DNA from: Spirochaetia bacterium
Lineage (GTDB): Bacteria > Spirochaetota > UBA4802 > UBA5550
NCBI GenBank assembly: GCA_031289575.1
Contig: JAITPE010000256.1
Location: 1 to 5,944 of the forward strand
DNA length: 5,944 nucleotides
Direction: 5' to 3'
A program made the position numbers and the translations under genes. Below, in pieces: positions 5,803 to 5,944 of the stretch. The notes below the pieces were generated by a model that had not been told where the DNA came from, searched no databases, and was given only the letters and a program-made list of their open reading frames with translations. Position 1 is the first letter of the stretch; every line of letters begins with the position of its first letter.

Positions 5803-5944
5803 TTATTCATGATATGGTTTTTTAAAAACAAGAAAACGCTGCCCAAGATAATTTAAGGCGGTGAATAAACACATTCCGGTAAACAATGCTAAAATTTCAC
5901 TAATTCTTTGCGGACTGATTCCTATCAAATAATTTACTGCCGGT
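5803..5944 (-). CDS. C-terminal end of a GtrA-like membrane protein (5' part beyond window)
   Basis: One minus-strand frame is open from the window edge to a TAA at 5805-5803 and gives 46 complete codons. The fragment contains a hydrophobic helix (ISEILALFTGMCLFTALNYLG) followed by QRFLVFKK. The asparagine-aromatic helix end followed by a basic residue and xVFK is the typical C-terminus of GtrA-like proteins (PF04138). These are small four-helix membrane proteins thought to flip polyprenyl-phosphate-linked sugars across the inner membrane. The family is usually about 120-150 residues, so roughly two thirds lies outside the window. Only 12 bases separate its stop from the DUF6311-like start. 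In gtrABC-type clusters the partner GtrB charges the lipid carrier, and a large polytopic enzyme transfers the sugar. The DUF6311-like neighbour fits that last role. The call rests on a short fragment. Confidence 0.72.
   Translation of the reverse strand, partial: PAVNYLIGISPQRISEILALFTGMCLFTALNYLGQRFLVFKKPYHE

Overview
The window comes from a bacterium of mixed base composition, and its densely packed genes have good Shine-Dalgarno sites. An S1-domain protein with an FCPxSQID-type second domain, a Ste24-type M48 protease and a surface-glycan gene pair suggest a Gram-negative-type organism. A spirochaete such as Treponema is my best guess, at low confidence, because there is no rRNA or other firm marker here.

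Layout from left to right. (1) Bases 1-156 are the 3' end of a GC-rich plus-strand gene that I do not recognise. Two strong dyad symmetries lie inside its last codons. (2) Bases 157-880 hold a compact, AT-rich type II toxin-antitoxin module on the plus strand. It has a near-consensus promoter, a ribbon-helix-helix-like DUF6364 antitoxin, and a PIN-domain (VapC-like) toxin that overlaps the antitoxin by 20 bases. (3) Bases 875-3535, minus strand, hold a tightly coupled GC-richer pair: a five-domain S1 RNA-binding protein, then a Ste24/M48 membrane metalloprotease. The stop codon of the first directly abuts the GTG start of the second. The protease gene converges on the toxin gene and their 3' ends overlap by 6 bases. 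(4) A gap of about 100 bases (3536-3639) is the leader of the S1 gene. (5) Bases 3640-5944, minus strand and AT-rich, hold a 716-residue polytopic DUF6311-type protein, probably a GT-C-like glycosyltransferase. It is preceded by the C-terminal end of a GtrA-like protein that continues beyond the window.

How the genes work together. The GtrA/DUF6311 pair looks like part of a lipid-linked sugar flipping and transfer system that decorates a surface polysaccharide. A GtrB-like polyprenyl-phosphate glycosyltransferase would be expected beyond the right edge. The S1-like protein and the M48 protease appear to be co-translated housekeeping-type genes. The toxin-antitoxin module looks like a self-contained accessory insert between two GC-rich genes. 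Composition switches at about 157-880 and again near 3640, so the window reads as a conserved core flanked by two probably acquired segments. I see no tRNA, rRNA, CRISPR array, insertion sequence or convincing intrinsic terminator.
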